A DNA stretch of 64,000 nucleotides. Origin: Sulfurimonas sp. (GTDB taxonomy: Bacteria > Campylobacterota > Campylobacteria > Campylobacterales > Sulfurimonadaceae). Below are positions 28,526-36,813 of the stretch, in pieces; the first letter of the stretch is position 1, and the number at the start of each line of letters is the position of its first letter. The stretch is from positions 28,195 through 92,194 of the forward strand of contig JAUZRZ010000060.1 of NCBI GenBank assembly GCA_030949945.1, read 5' to 3'. The notes under the pieces were generated by a model. That model did no database searches and was not told the DNA's origin. It saw nothing but the letters and a program-made list of their open reading frames with translations. The position numbers and the translations under genes are program-made.

Positions 28526-29803
28526 CCACATAGAGGGTGAAGCCTCTATCTACTTTGATATGAAAGATGAAAAAGTGGACTTTGCAACTGTCACATTTCC
28601 TCACTTTAGAGCTATGGAGACAATGCTTAGCGGAAAAAATGCACTTGATGCACTTGTCATTACACCTAGAGTTTGTGGCATTTGTGGGCATGCTCATCTA
28701 CTTGCCTCTGTCAGAGCCATAGAAGATGCTTATAAAAACGCAGGCAAAGAGATACCTCTTACTCAAAAAGCCCAAAAATTAAGAGAGTTTACTATAGTGA
28801 TGGAAATCATCCAAAACCATTTTAAATGGCTCTATCTCACCATCATCCCTGAGCTTGCAAAACTTACATCTTCAGAGCAACTTCAAACGCCACTCAAAGG
28901 TGCATTTGCTGCACAAATCGCTACAAAAGCACTTGCACTCTTTGGAGGTCAATGGCCCCACTCTTCGTATATGATTCCAGGAGGAGTAACAGCTGACCCT
29001 ACACATATGGAGCTTATAAAAGCAAAAAGTTTTATAGAAGAGTTGATACAGTTTTTTCAAAAAGAGAGTGCTGGAAGCTCTTTAGATAAATTTTTAGCTA
29101 TTGAGACTTGTAAGGGTTTTAAAGATTTAGATAGTGATATATCTCGACTTGAAGAGTCACTTACAGACTTAGATATGCACAAAAAAGGTTTTGCTTATGA
29201 TAGGTTTATAAGCATAGGAGAACATAGTTTTACAACTCCCTCAAAACTACTCCATACCGTAAGTCATCCTATACAATTAAAATACATCTCAACAGAAGAC
29301 TCTTTTTCTCCTCAGCAAAAATCTTATGCTAAAAATGCTCTGTATAATGACAAGTACTATGAAACAGGACCACTAGCCCGCCTAATGGCACAAAAAATCC
29401 CCTTAATCAAAAATATGCATAGACGGTTTAAAGATAGTGCTCTATACAAGAGTAATGGCAAGAGTATTTGAGATTCCCCTTTTGCTCAAGCACTCATTAG
29501 AACTACTAGAGCAGATAGAGATAGAAGAAGTTTCATGTGCTAAATGTTGATGATATATCTAGCATAACAGCACAAGGCATGGGAGTAGTTGAAGCACCTA
29601 GAGGACCTCTTGTTCATCAAGTCAGTATTGAAAAAGGTATAATAAAGGAGTATAAAATCATCACTCCAACGCAATGGAATATAGGAAGTGGGACAAAAAA
29701 CAAACCTATGCCTGCACAAAAAGCGATGCAAAATTTAAGTAAAGAAGAGGCTATCTTTGTTTTTAGAACTTTCGATGTCTGTTCTGTTTGTACAACACAC
29801 TAA
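28503..29803 (+). CDS. cytosolic [NiFe] hydrogenase large subunit without C-terminal tail, frame broken twice
   Basis: The large subunit holds the NiFe(CN)2CO site. The N-terminal cysteine pair is RVCGICGHAHLLASVRAIEDA near residue 57. The C-terminal pair is FDVCSVCTTH, and the stop follows the histidine directly, so there is no cleavable extension. Two single-base excesses break the frame, near 29447 and near 29543 (GCTAAATGTT for GCTAATGTT). Corrected, it has about 432 residues and reads RVMARVFEIPLLLKHSLELLEQ across the first break. Translation begins at a TTG overlapping the small subunit. Confidence 0.85.
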
Positions 29804-29815
29804 GGAAAAATATAA

Positions 29816-30355
29816 ATGATAATAATCGGTATTGGAAATGTACTACAAAAAGATGATGGTTTTGGTGTTTATGCCTCTACATACCTCAAACGCAACTATA
29901 GTTTTTCAAAAGAATTAGCGATAATAAACGGTGGAGTTGAGGGGATAAATCTTTATAACCATTTAGTAGAAAACGACCATGTTCTTATCTTAGATATACT
30001 CAATATTGATGATGATGCTGCCTCTATTTATGCTATTCCTGCACAAGAAATTTCTGGATACGGTATAAACAATGGTGGTGCACATGAGATAGGAATTATT
30101 CAGTGTTTAGATATGCTTGAGATGCAAGGAAATGATATACCCCAAACTATGCTTATAGGTATAGTTCCAGGTGAAGTTACCTTTGACTTTTCTCTCAGTG
30201 AGGAACTTATAAATGCCTTTGAAGATTATATATCAGTTGTAATTCAGTACTTAAATAAGCATGAAATTACAGCTACAAAAAAAGAAGAAACTATCACTCT
30301 CCAAGAGATTATTGACAGAGCAAAAGACCCCTCAGGTGTGATGAGTTTAGTTTAA
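29816..30355 (+). CDS. hydrogenase maturation protease (HybD/HycI family), intact
   Basis: The 179-residue protein belongs to the nickel-dependent endopeptidases that trim the C-terminus of hydrogenase large subunits. All three expected metal ligands are present: the acidic residue in IGNVLQKDDGFGV, the aspartate in VLILDILN, and the histidine in GGAHEIGIIQCLDML. A longer C-terminus (EETITLQEIIDRAKDPSGVMSLV) is added. It lies 12 bases after a large subunit that has no tail to cut. It may therefore serve the membrane-bound enzyme in trans. Confidence 0.88.
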   Translation: MIIIGIGNVLQKDDGFGVYASTYLKRNYSFSKELAIINGGVEGINLYNHLVENDHVLILDILNIDDDAASIYAIPAQEISGYGINNGGAHEIGIIQCLDMLEMQGNDIPQTMLIGIVPGEVTFDFSLSEELINAFEDYISVVIQYLNKHEITATKKEETITLQEIIDRAKDPSGVMSLV

Positions 30356-31100
30356 ACCTTAACTAAACTCGTCTCCCATCCATCATAAGATGCTCCATAG
30401 TCTTCACATAACTCAATAAGTTCTAGTGTAAGCTTGTCTATCTCATAGTAAAAAGGTGTATCTATACGGTAAAAACTTAATCCTGCTACTCCCTCTTCAT
30501 TGGAAATTTCATCTTTTATCTTAAACTCTTGTTTTGTTAGTGCCGCTAAAAGTTCCTCTTTTTTCTCATCTGATACAAAGAAAAGTTTATGCTCTATTGC
30601 ACGAGGGACTTGAAGAACATCTCCTAACTCTTTGAGAGAGTCACATGCCTTATGGTTTTGTATAATCTGCCACTCTTGTGGAGTAGGATAGAGTAGTTTT
30701 TTATAGTAGTTCCACTCACTATCTTCACTATGCCCACTTGTAGTCTCATAAGTAGTATGTTCATTAAGACCAAACTCAACAAAATCTGGCCAATTATATG
30801 TAAACTCAACATAGTATAAAAATGTAATATAGCCATCAGATATAACACGTCCTACATATTTACCAATACGAAACTTGATGATAGCAGCTTCAAGTTTATC
30901 TTCCATAAAAGTATCTCAGGCTCTTCGTTTTCACTTAATAGACCAGACTCTGAAGGCTCTTTTAGTTTAGCCTTTACAAAGGCTATCGTTGGATGTGTGA
31001 AGACCAACTCATCTATATCCATAGATATACCCGCATTAAATTGTATAGAGGCAGGTTTACCCTCCAAACTTTTCATATAAAGTTCCCAGTATTCTTGCAT
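30352..31100 (-). CDS. DUF695 plus RraB-like domain protein, frame broken
   Basis: The N-terminal part (MQEYWELYMKSLEGKPASIQFNAGIS) and following region resemble DUF695. The C-terminal 90 residues (YRIDTPFYYEIDKLTLELIELCEDYGASYDGWETSL) match the RraB (RNase E inhibitor) type. A missing T in the run at 30907-30910 breaks the frame; adding it joins both into about 249 residues. It is the last gene of the hyp operon, 21 bases after hypA, and overlaps the convergent protease gene by 4 bases. A role in hydrogenase formation is not established. Confidence 0.75.
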
Positions 31101-31121
31101 TATAATCTCCTTTGATTCAAA

Positions 31122-31463
31122 TTATTGCATCTCTAAACTCATGAGGTACATATCTTCCCCATCGAGTACTTTCACACTTAGACTTTCGCATTTTAAACAG
31201 TAGTAACGCACTTCATCGACTTCAAAAATATTACCACACTCTTTACACTCTAGTTTTAATTTTTGCACATTTTGGACTAACTCCGCGTTTGCACACATAG
31301 TTCCCTCTTTAAATGTATCAAAGGCAACTTGTAAAAGTTGTACTTCTATGCCAGACATTACTCCGATTTTTGTTATCACTCTGTTGACTACTGTAGCCTT
31401 ATTACTCTGCGCTATCTCTTCACACTGATTTATTAATGCTTGTACGACACTGTACTCATGCAT
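31122..31463 (-). CDS. hypA: hydrogenase/urease nickel incorporation protein HypA
   Basis: HypA is the nickel chaperone that works with HypB to load Ni into the large subunit. The 113-residue protein starts MHEYSVVQALI, with the nickel-binding MHE motif. The zinc site is formed by CKECGNIFEV and YYCLKCES near residues 72-95. The length is standard. It overlaps hypX by 8 bases, within the run hypB-C-D-E-X-A. Confidence 0.96.
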   Translation of the reverse strand: MHEYSVVQALINQCEEIAQSNKATVVNRVITKIGVMSGIEVQLLQVAFDTFKEGTMCANAELVQNVQKLKLECKECGNIFEVDEVRYYCLKCESLSVKVLDGEDMYLMSLEMQ

Positions 31464-33103
31464 GCAAATTCTCCTTAGTTAATGTTATTAATCTTTTAGG
31501 TGTCTCTCTTGGACAGACCTTATGTACAAAATCATACCGAAGAGCATGAAAAGGGCTTGAGTCTTGCCAAAATTCAGGATGCATGACTGCTAACTCTTCC
31601 TCTTTTTTCTGCTCTATCATAGCTCTGTTTTCTTCAAGGTAATCCTGTTTATCCCATATAAATTCACTATCATATTTTGAGAGTGCATAATTATGTAAAT
31701 CTTCGTAATAGCTATTAGCCTTAAATACTTCATCTATCATTTTACAAGATTTTGCTCTCTTTACTGATAGGGGTAAGCATGACTCTAGCATCTCATCTGC
31801 CTGCGTTTGTCCTACTCGTTTTGGGAGTGTATAGGTATGGTACTCACTTCCACTGAGTCCTAATGTTTTATAGTGAGGATTTAAAACAACCCCCTCTTTT
31901 GCTACAACATAGTCACAAGCAAGACCCATAAAAACACCACCAGCTCCAGCATTTCTTCCAAAAGAAGCGATAGTTACAACTTCGTCTGCATAAATAATGG
32001 CTGAGACTAAATCGTTCATAGCATTTATGTTCGCCCAACCATCTTCACCTTTTTTTTGTGAATCTTCTAATATATTTAAGTGTATCCCATTGGAGAAAAA
32101 GTCCATACCCCCAACTAAAACAAGTACCTCACACTCAGTTTTGAGATACTCAACTGCATACTTTAAACGTATACATTGTGCCGTACTCATGGCACCATTA
32201 TGAAAGTTAAAACAGAGATAAGCGACACTGTCTCGCATCTCCATACTGATTTCATAAAAAGTATCATAAGATTTATCAAAAATTAGAGGAAGTCTTAGCT
32301 CTTTAACTCCCTTGAAGTTTCTCTTTAAGTACATAAGTTGCAGGAAGTTTAAAACCACCGAGTTCTTTTAAGTGGCTTATCCATACAGCCCCATCAAGAG
32401 TTCCCACACAGATAGCACCATCGCGTTTTGCAAGTATCTCTTTTACATCACCTTTTAAATTAGCTTCAAGATGTGCACCATAAAGATAACAACTCACACC
32501 CAGTATCTCATCTAAAACACCAGGAAATGAGTCTGAGAGGTGAATTTTTCCGACTATAGTTTTTGTAGTGTCCCTACTCCAATCAATTTGACGAGAAGCT
32601 TGTGTAAACTTTTCATGAATAGGATTTAAAATCTGTGGTATTTTTGTACCTGTTTGTAAATTTTTAAAAAATAGATTTAAGGCTTCAATTGAAGCTTGTG
32701 TTACCTCTTGTCTATAGAGTGAAGCCTTATATGTATCTCTTACTTTAAAATCAACTTGTGCATAAATATCGCCACCATCATACTCTTCGTTCGCTCTCAA
32801 AATCACTACACCCCACTCTTTGGTATGGCTTACAAGTGCATACTCTAAAGAGTTTGGACCACGATCACCTCTTGGACCTGGATGAAAAATATATGTTGGA
32901 TAGGAGTCATAAACAGAAGAAGGAAGATAAAACTTTAAAAATGGACATAAAATAATCTCTGGTTCAAACTCTTTAACTTCTGCTAGTATCTGCGTTTCAT
33001 TGATAGCAAAACAGACAGAGACTCTATGTTCTCTGTCTTGGAGGTAAGTATAAACTCCCTGCGTTTGTGAATTAAATGCAGTAACTAAAAGCAGTATTTT
33101 CAT
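31456..33103 (-). CDS. hypX: hydrogenase maturation factor HypX (HoxX), frame broken
   Basis: HypX makes CO for the active-site iron from formyl-tetrahydrofolate, which helps assembly when oxygen is present. The N-terminal domain is formyltransferase-like: IFHPGPRGDRGPNSLEYAL near residue 71 and DGGDIYAQVDF near residue 109. The C-terminal domain is enoyl-CoA hydratase-like: GGMDFFSNGIHLNILED and GRNAGAGGVFMGLACDYVVA. An extra G near 32312 breaks the frame; without it the protein reads KEKLQGVKELRLPLIFDKS and has about 548 residues. It lies between hypE and hypA. Confidence 0.9.
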
Positions 33104-33112
33104 TTAATATTC

Positions 33113-34107
33113 TTAGCAAATTCTTGGTAAGAGTTCACCTGTTGGTAAATCTAAAAAGCGTTTTGTTCCCCATGAAGAGTTAAGTAAAACTTTTCCTTTG
33201 TACTGATGCGTTACAGTAGCAATAAGAGCAGAGCTTATATGTCTCTCTTGTAGTAAAGAGAGTGCTTTTTCTTCATCCTCTTTTGGCACACAAAGAACAA
33301 ATGTTCCCTCATTTGCCAAATCAAGAGCCTCAAAACCGAGCATCTCACAAATACCTTGTACTTCCTCAGCAACAGGAATAGTCTCTTCTTGAATCTCTAT
33401 ACAAACATCAGAACTCTTAGACCACTCATTTAAAACAGCACTGACACCGCCACGAGTAGCATCACGCAGTGCTACAATAGTAATGCCTGAGTCAATCAAT
33501 ACTTTGACTTGTGGATAAAGTGAGGCACAGTCGGTTTGAAGACTACTCTGTAACTCCATTCCCTCACGTGCTGCAAAAATAGCTGCCCCATGTGCACCAA
33601 TATCACGACTCACTAAAACACTCATTCCCTCTTTTAAAGCAGATGCACTAATTCCTTTGTACTCTATCTCTCCAATAGCGGTAGTGTTTATAAATAGCTT
33701 ATCAACAGCACCTTTTGGTACCACTTTTGTATCTCCACTCACGACTATTGCACCGTTTATCGCAAGCTCATCTTTCATAGATTTAACTATTTTTTCTAAG
33801 TCTCTTGTAGCAAAACCCTCTTCTATGATAACAGAACAGGTCATATACTTTGGTCGAGCTCCCATCATCGCTAAATCATTACAAATGTTCCACATATAGA
33901 CAACTTCCCTATATCTCCACCATTAAAAAAAAGAGGACTTACGGTAAAACTATCCGTTGTAAACGCAAGTTTTCCATCTTCAATAACAGCAGCATCTTCA
34001 CTTTTATCTAAAATATCATTTTTAAAATTCTTATAAAAAATCTTCTTTATGAGTTCATTACTTTCTTCACCACCATTTCCATGTGCGAGCGTAATGGTTT
34101 TTGTCAT
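33113..34107 (-). CDS. hypE: hydrogenase maturation protein HypE, frame broken
   Basis: HypE turns the carbamoyl group it gets from HypF into a thiocyanate and hands CN to iron on HypCD. The start (TITLAHGNGGEESNELIKKIF) and the PurM-like ATP fold are clear, as is the C-terminal cysteine acceptor in ELLPRIC. The frame breaks near 33888: one base is missing between ICGT and CNDLAMMGARPKY. With it restored the length is about 331 residues, normal for HypE. It overlaps hypD by 4 bases. Confidence 0.92.
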
Positions 34108-35236
34108 ATTAAATTCCCATACTTATAGTAAGCAGCGCAAGCACCCTCACTACTCACCATACATGAGCCAATAGGAGTACTAGGCTTGCATGCTGAACCA
34201 AAGATAGTACACTCTTTAGGTTTTGCCATACCACGAAGTATATCGCCACATATACAGAGTTTGTGATCTTCTATCTCAGCCATAGGAAGCACATCTTTAT
34301 ACTTCACTTCTGCATCAAACGCAGCAAACTCAGGACGCAAACGCAGTCCACTATCAGGTACATTTCCGAGTCCACGCCATTTAAAAAGGCTTGTTTTTTC
34401 AAAATAGGTATTGATTAAAGCTTGTGCTTTTAGGTTACCATCATGATTTACAACTCTTTTATACTGCACTTCTAGTTCGCATCTCTTCTCAACAAACTGT
34501 TTGATTATCATCGAAATACCCTCCATTGCATCTACTGGCTCAAAACCAGTTACAACTACAGGGCGTCCATAATCTTTTGGGAACTTATCATATATTTTAG
34601 AACCACTTATTACGCTTACATGGCTTGGTCCTAGAAATGCATCTATTTGATTATTGTAAGAGTCAACATGCACATCACGACTATCGATAAGTTCAACCAT
34701 AACCTCTGGTACTGTTACATGGTTTATATGAAAAAGTAAGTTAGGTATTTTTTGCTTTATAGCTTGTTCAACCACTACTGCTGTCATCGTGGGGCTACGT
34801 CTCAAAAACCTATAGCAAAAAGCTTGTTATCAGCTGCTATTTTTAAGCACTCCATAGGAGAGTAAACAAATCGAACATCCGCACCTTTTGCTCGTGCATC
34901 TTGCAGACTTCCATTACTTCCTGGTACTTTTATCATGTCACCCAAAGTTACTAAAATCACATTCTCTTGCATAGAGAGCACATAAGCATGGTCGATTCTC
35001 TCTTTTGGCATAATACATACAGGACAGCCTGGACCATGAATAAAGTTTACATTTGCAGGTAAAAGCTGTGGGAGACCAAACTTCATAATAGTATGAGTAT
35101 GCCCACCACAAACTTCCATGATATTTATCGGTTTTTCGAGTTTTTTGGCATCTTGTGCAATGATTTTTGCATAGGCTTTAATAGTCTCTCCATCACGAAA
35201 ATCATCATAAAGATTTTTCAGTTCTAGTTGTGACAT
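34104..35236 (-). CDS. hypD: hydrogenase maturation protein HypD, frame broken
   Basis: HypD is the iron-sulfur scaffold that, with HypC, carries the Fe(CN)2CO unit. The first part shows MEVCGGHTHTIMKFGL near residue 41 and HGPGCPVCIMP near residue 67. The second part shows HVSVISGSKIYD, VVTGFEPVDAMEGI and a cysteine-rich end (HKLCICGDILRG, ECTIFGSACKPSTPIGSCMVSSEGACAAYY). The break lies at about 34795-34808, inside the expected GFET(T)xPxTA motif, with a net loss of one base and perhaps two indels. Corrected length is about 377 residues. It begins next to hypC. Confidence 0.92.
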
Positions 35237-35526
35237 TAGATCTCCCTATTTGGACAATTATCATCATCTGTAATTGCTTCGAGCCTCTCTTGTTCGTTCA
35301 TGGCTTCGAGTATCTCTCTGTATGTTTCTAAAGATTTTTCAGCTTCTTCATCATCTATTTTATTCATAACAAAACCAATATGCAAGAGAACATAATCGCC
35401 AACTTTTACATCATTATCTTCCATCATCATAAGATTTGCATCGCGTTGAACACCCATGGTGTCAACTGTACACATTGTCTCATCATCACTGATTTTTACA
35501 ACTTTACTCGGTATAGATAAGCACAT
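35236..35526 (-). CDS. hypC: HypC/HybG-family hydrogenase assembly chaperone
   Basis: HypC binds HypD and then delivers the iron unit to the large subunit. The 96-residue protein begins MCLSIPSKV, with the N-terminal cysteine that binds iron. The core GDYVLLHIGFVMNKIDDEEAEKSLETYREI is typical. A C-terminal extension (EQERLEAITDDDNCPNREI) is longer than usual. It overlaps hypD by one base and follows hypB by 1 base. Only one hypC copy is seen, so it must serve both hydrogenases. Confidence 0.95.
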   Translation of the reverse strand: MCLSIPSKVVKISDDETMCTVDTMGVQRDANLMMMEDNDVKVGDYVLLHIGFVMNKIDDEEAEKSLETYREILEAMNEQERLEAITDDDNCPNREI

Positions 35527-35527
35527 A

Positions 35528-36346
35528 CTAAACTCTCATCTTGCGTTTAAACTCTATCCAATCAGCAACTGCTTTTATGGAGTCTAAATCATTTACATTC
35601 ACTTCTAAGATGTCAACATTTGGCTTTATTCGTCTAGCCTCCGCTTTTTCAGCTTCAATATCGTACTTAAAATGTGGTAATAAATCTGTTTTAGTGATAA
35701 GAATCAAATCTGCTTGACGAAACATCACAGGATACTTAGCAATTTTATCTTCACCCTCAGGTATAGAGACTAAAACGATGTTAAGGTGTGTCCCTACATC
35801 ATAAGAAGCGGGACAAACAAGATTACCTACATTTTCTACAAAACAGACATCAATTTCATCTAGCTCAATATCATGTAAACCTTTGTGTACCATAAAAGCA
35901 TCTAGGTGACATGCTGTTCCTGTTTGAATCTGTACAGCTCTAACTCCCTTGTCTCTTAAACGCTGTGCATCTCTCTCTGTCTCTAAATCACCCTCAACAA
36001 CAGAAAATTTAAACTTTGCTAAATCAGCTAAACTCTCAAGCAGACTCGTTTTTCCAGAACCAGGGCTTGACATTAGGTTAATTCCAAGCACTTTTTTAGC
36101 TTCTAAATGCGTTCTATTATGATCTGCTTCTTGATCATTTTTATCCAGTATTTTCTGTATTACTGAAATTGTTTTAACATCATTAAGCTGAGGATTATGA
36201 TGCAGATGTTCATGTGCTTTTTGATGTTCATGAGAATGATCATGTGAATGAGCCTCTCCATGTGAGTGACTATGTCCCTCTTCGTGTGCATGCTCATGAG
36301 CACTCTCTTCCATTCCTCTTATACTACAACCACAATCTAAACACAT
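35528..36346 (-). CDS. hypB: hydrogenase nickel incorporation GTPase HypB
   Basis: HypB is a GTPase that drives nickel insertion with HypA. The 272-residue protein has an N-terminal metal site (MCLDCGCSI), then a histidine-rich region (about residues 17-50) likely to store nickel or zinc, then the GTPase domain with P-loop NLMSSPGSGKTSLLESL near residue 92. Later motifs are VEGDLETERDAQRL, VENVGNLVCPA and ITKTDLLPH. It starts the minus-strand hyp operon, downstream of the ATTC/GAAT repeats. Confidence 0.96.
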   Translation of the reverse strand: MCLDCGCSIRGMEESAHEHAHEEGHSHSHGEAHSHDHSHEHQKAHEHLHHNPQLNDVKTISVIQKILDKNDQEADHNRTHLEAKKVLGINLMSSPGSGKTSLLESLADLAKFKFSVVEGDLETERDAQRLRDKGVRAVQIQTGTACHLDAFMVHKGLHDIELDEIDVCFVENVGNLVCPASYDVGTHLNIVLVSIPEGEDKIAKYPVMFRQADLILITKTDLLPHFKYDIEAEKAEARRIKPNVDILEVNVNDLDSIKAVADWIEFKRKMRV

Positions 36347-36462
36347 ATTATCTCCCTTATGCTACTAAAATATTTATTTATCAGTAATACTACACTAATA
36401 ATAGTACATGCTTCTTAACATTTGTAAGATTTTCTCAGCATATATTCTCTTCATCCAAAATT

Positions 36463-36483
36463 ATTCTAAATGAATGTATATTC
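36463..36483. promoter_or_regulatory. ATTC/GAAT inverted repeats upstream of hypB
   Basis: The region between hypB and the CDGSH gene contains ATTC (36463-36466), GAAT (36472-36475) and ATTC (36480-36483), which form overlapping inverted repeats. Similar half-sites lie upstream of hydA. A shared regulator of both operons would explain this, but the motif is short and the DNA AT-rich. Confidence 0.3.
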
Positions 36484-36564
36484 GTTATAATAGTCTGTTA
36501 TATTTAAATATAAATTAAAAAACTGTATACTACCGTAGAAATTGATGTATTTAAAGGAAAGTTT

Positions 36565-36813
36565 ATGAAACAACCTGTTTGTGTAACACTTGAAAAAGGA
36601 AAGACCTATCATTTTTGTACTTGTGGTAAAAGTGCTAATGGTGTTATCTGTGATAACTCTCATAAAGGTAGCGAATTTGTACCAGAAGAATTTATAGCAA
36701 CTAGGAATGCTGGTTCTTACTTATGTTTATGTAAAAAAACGCAGGGTCCTCCCTACTGTGATGGAACACATGCAAGACCTGAAAAGTTAAATTTAGATTT
36801 TTTACTTGAGTAG
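36565..36813 (+). CDS. tandem CDGSH-type iron-sulfur protein
   Basis: The 82-residue protein has two mitoNEET-like motifs of the form CxCx(2)Sx(3-5)CDxxH: CTCGKSANGVICDNSH near residue 18 and CLCKKTQGPPYCDGTH near residue 51. Each should bind a [2Fe-2S] cluster with three cysteines and one histidine. The second lacks the serine of the usual pattern. It may be an electron carrier or a cluster donor. It lies between divergent hypB and convergent hypF and overlaps the hypF end by 12 bases. Confidence 0.88.
   Translation: MKQPVCVTLEKGKTYHFCTCGKSANGVICDNSHKGSEFVPEEFIATRNAGSYLCLCKKTQGPPYCDGTHARPEKLNLDFLLE

Noticed and set aside
31456-33103. Two separate genes: an enoyl-CoA hydratase and a formyltransferase
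   Set aside because: The order and motifs are those of one HypX protein, and one extra G near 32312 explains the split.
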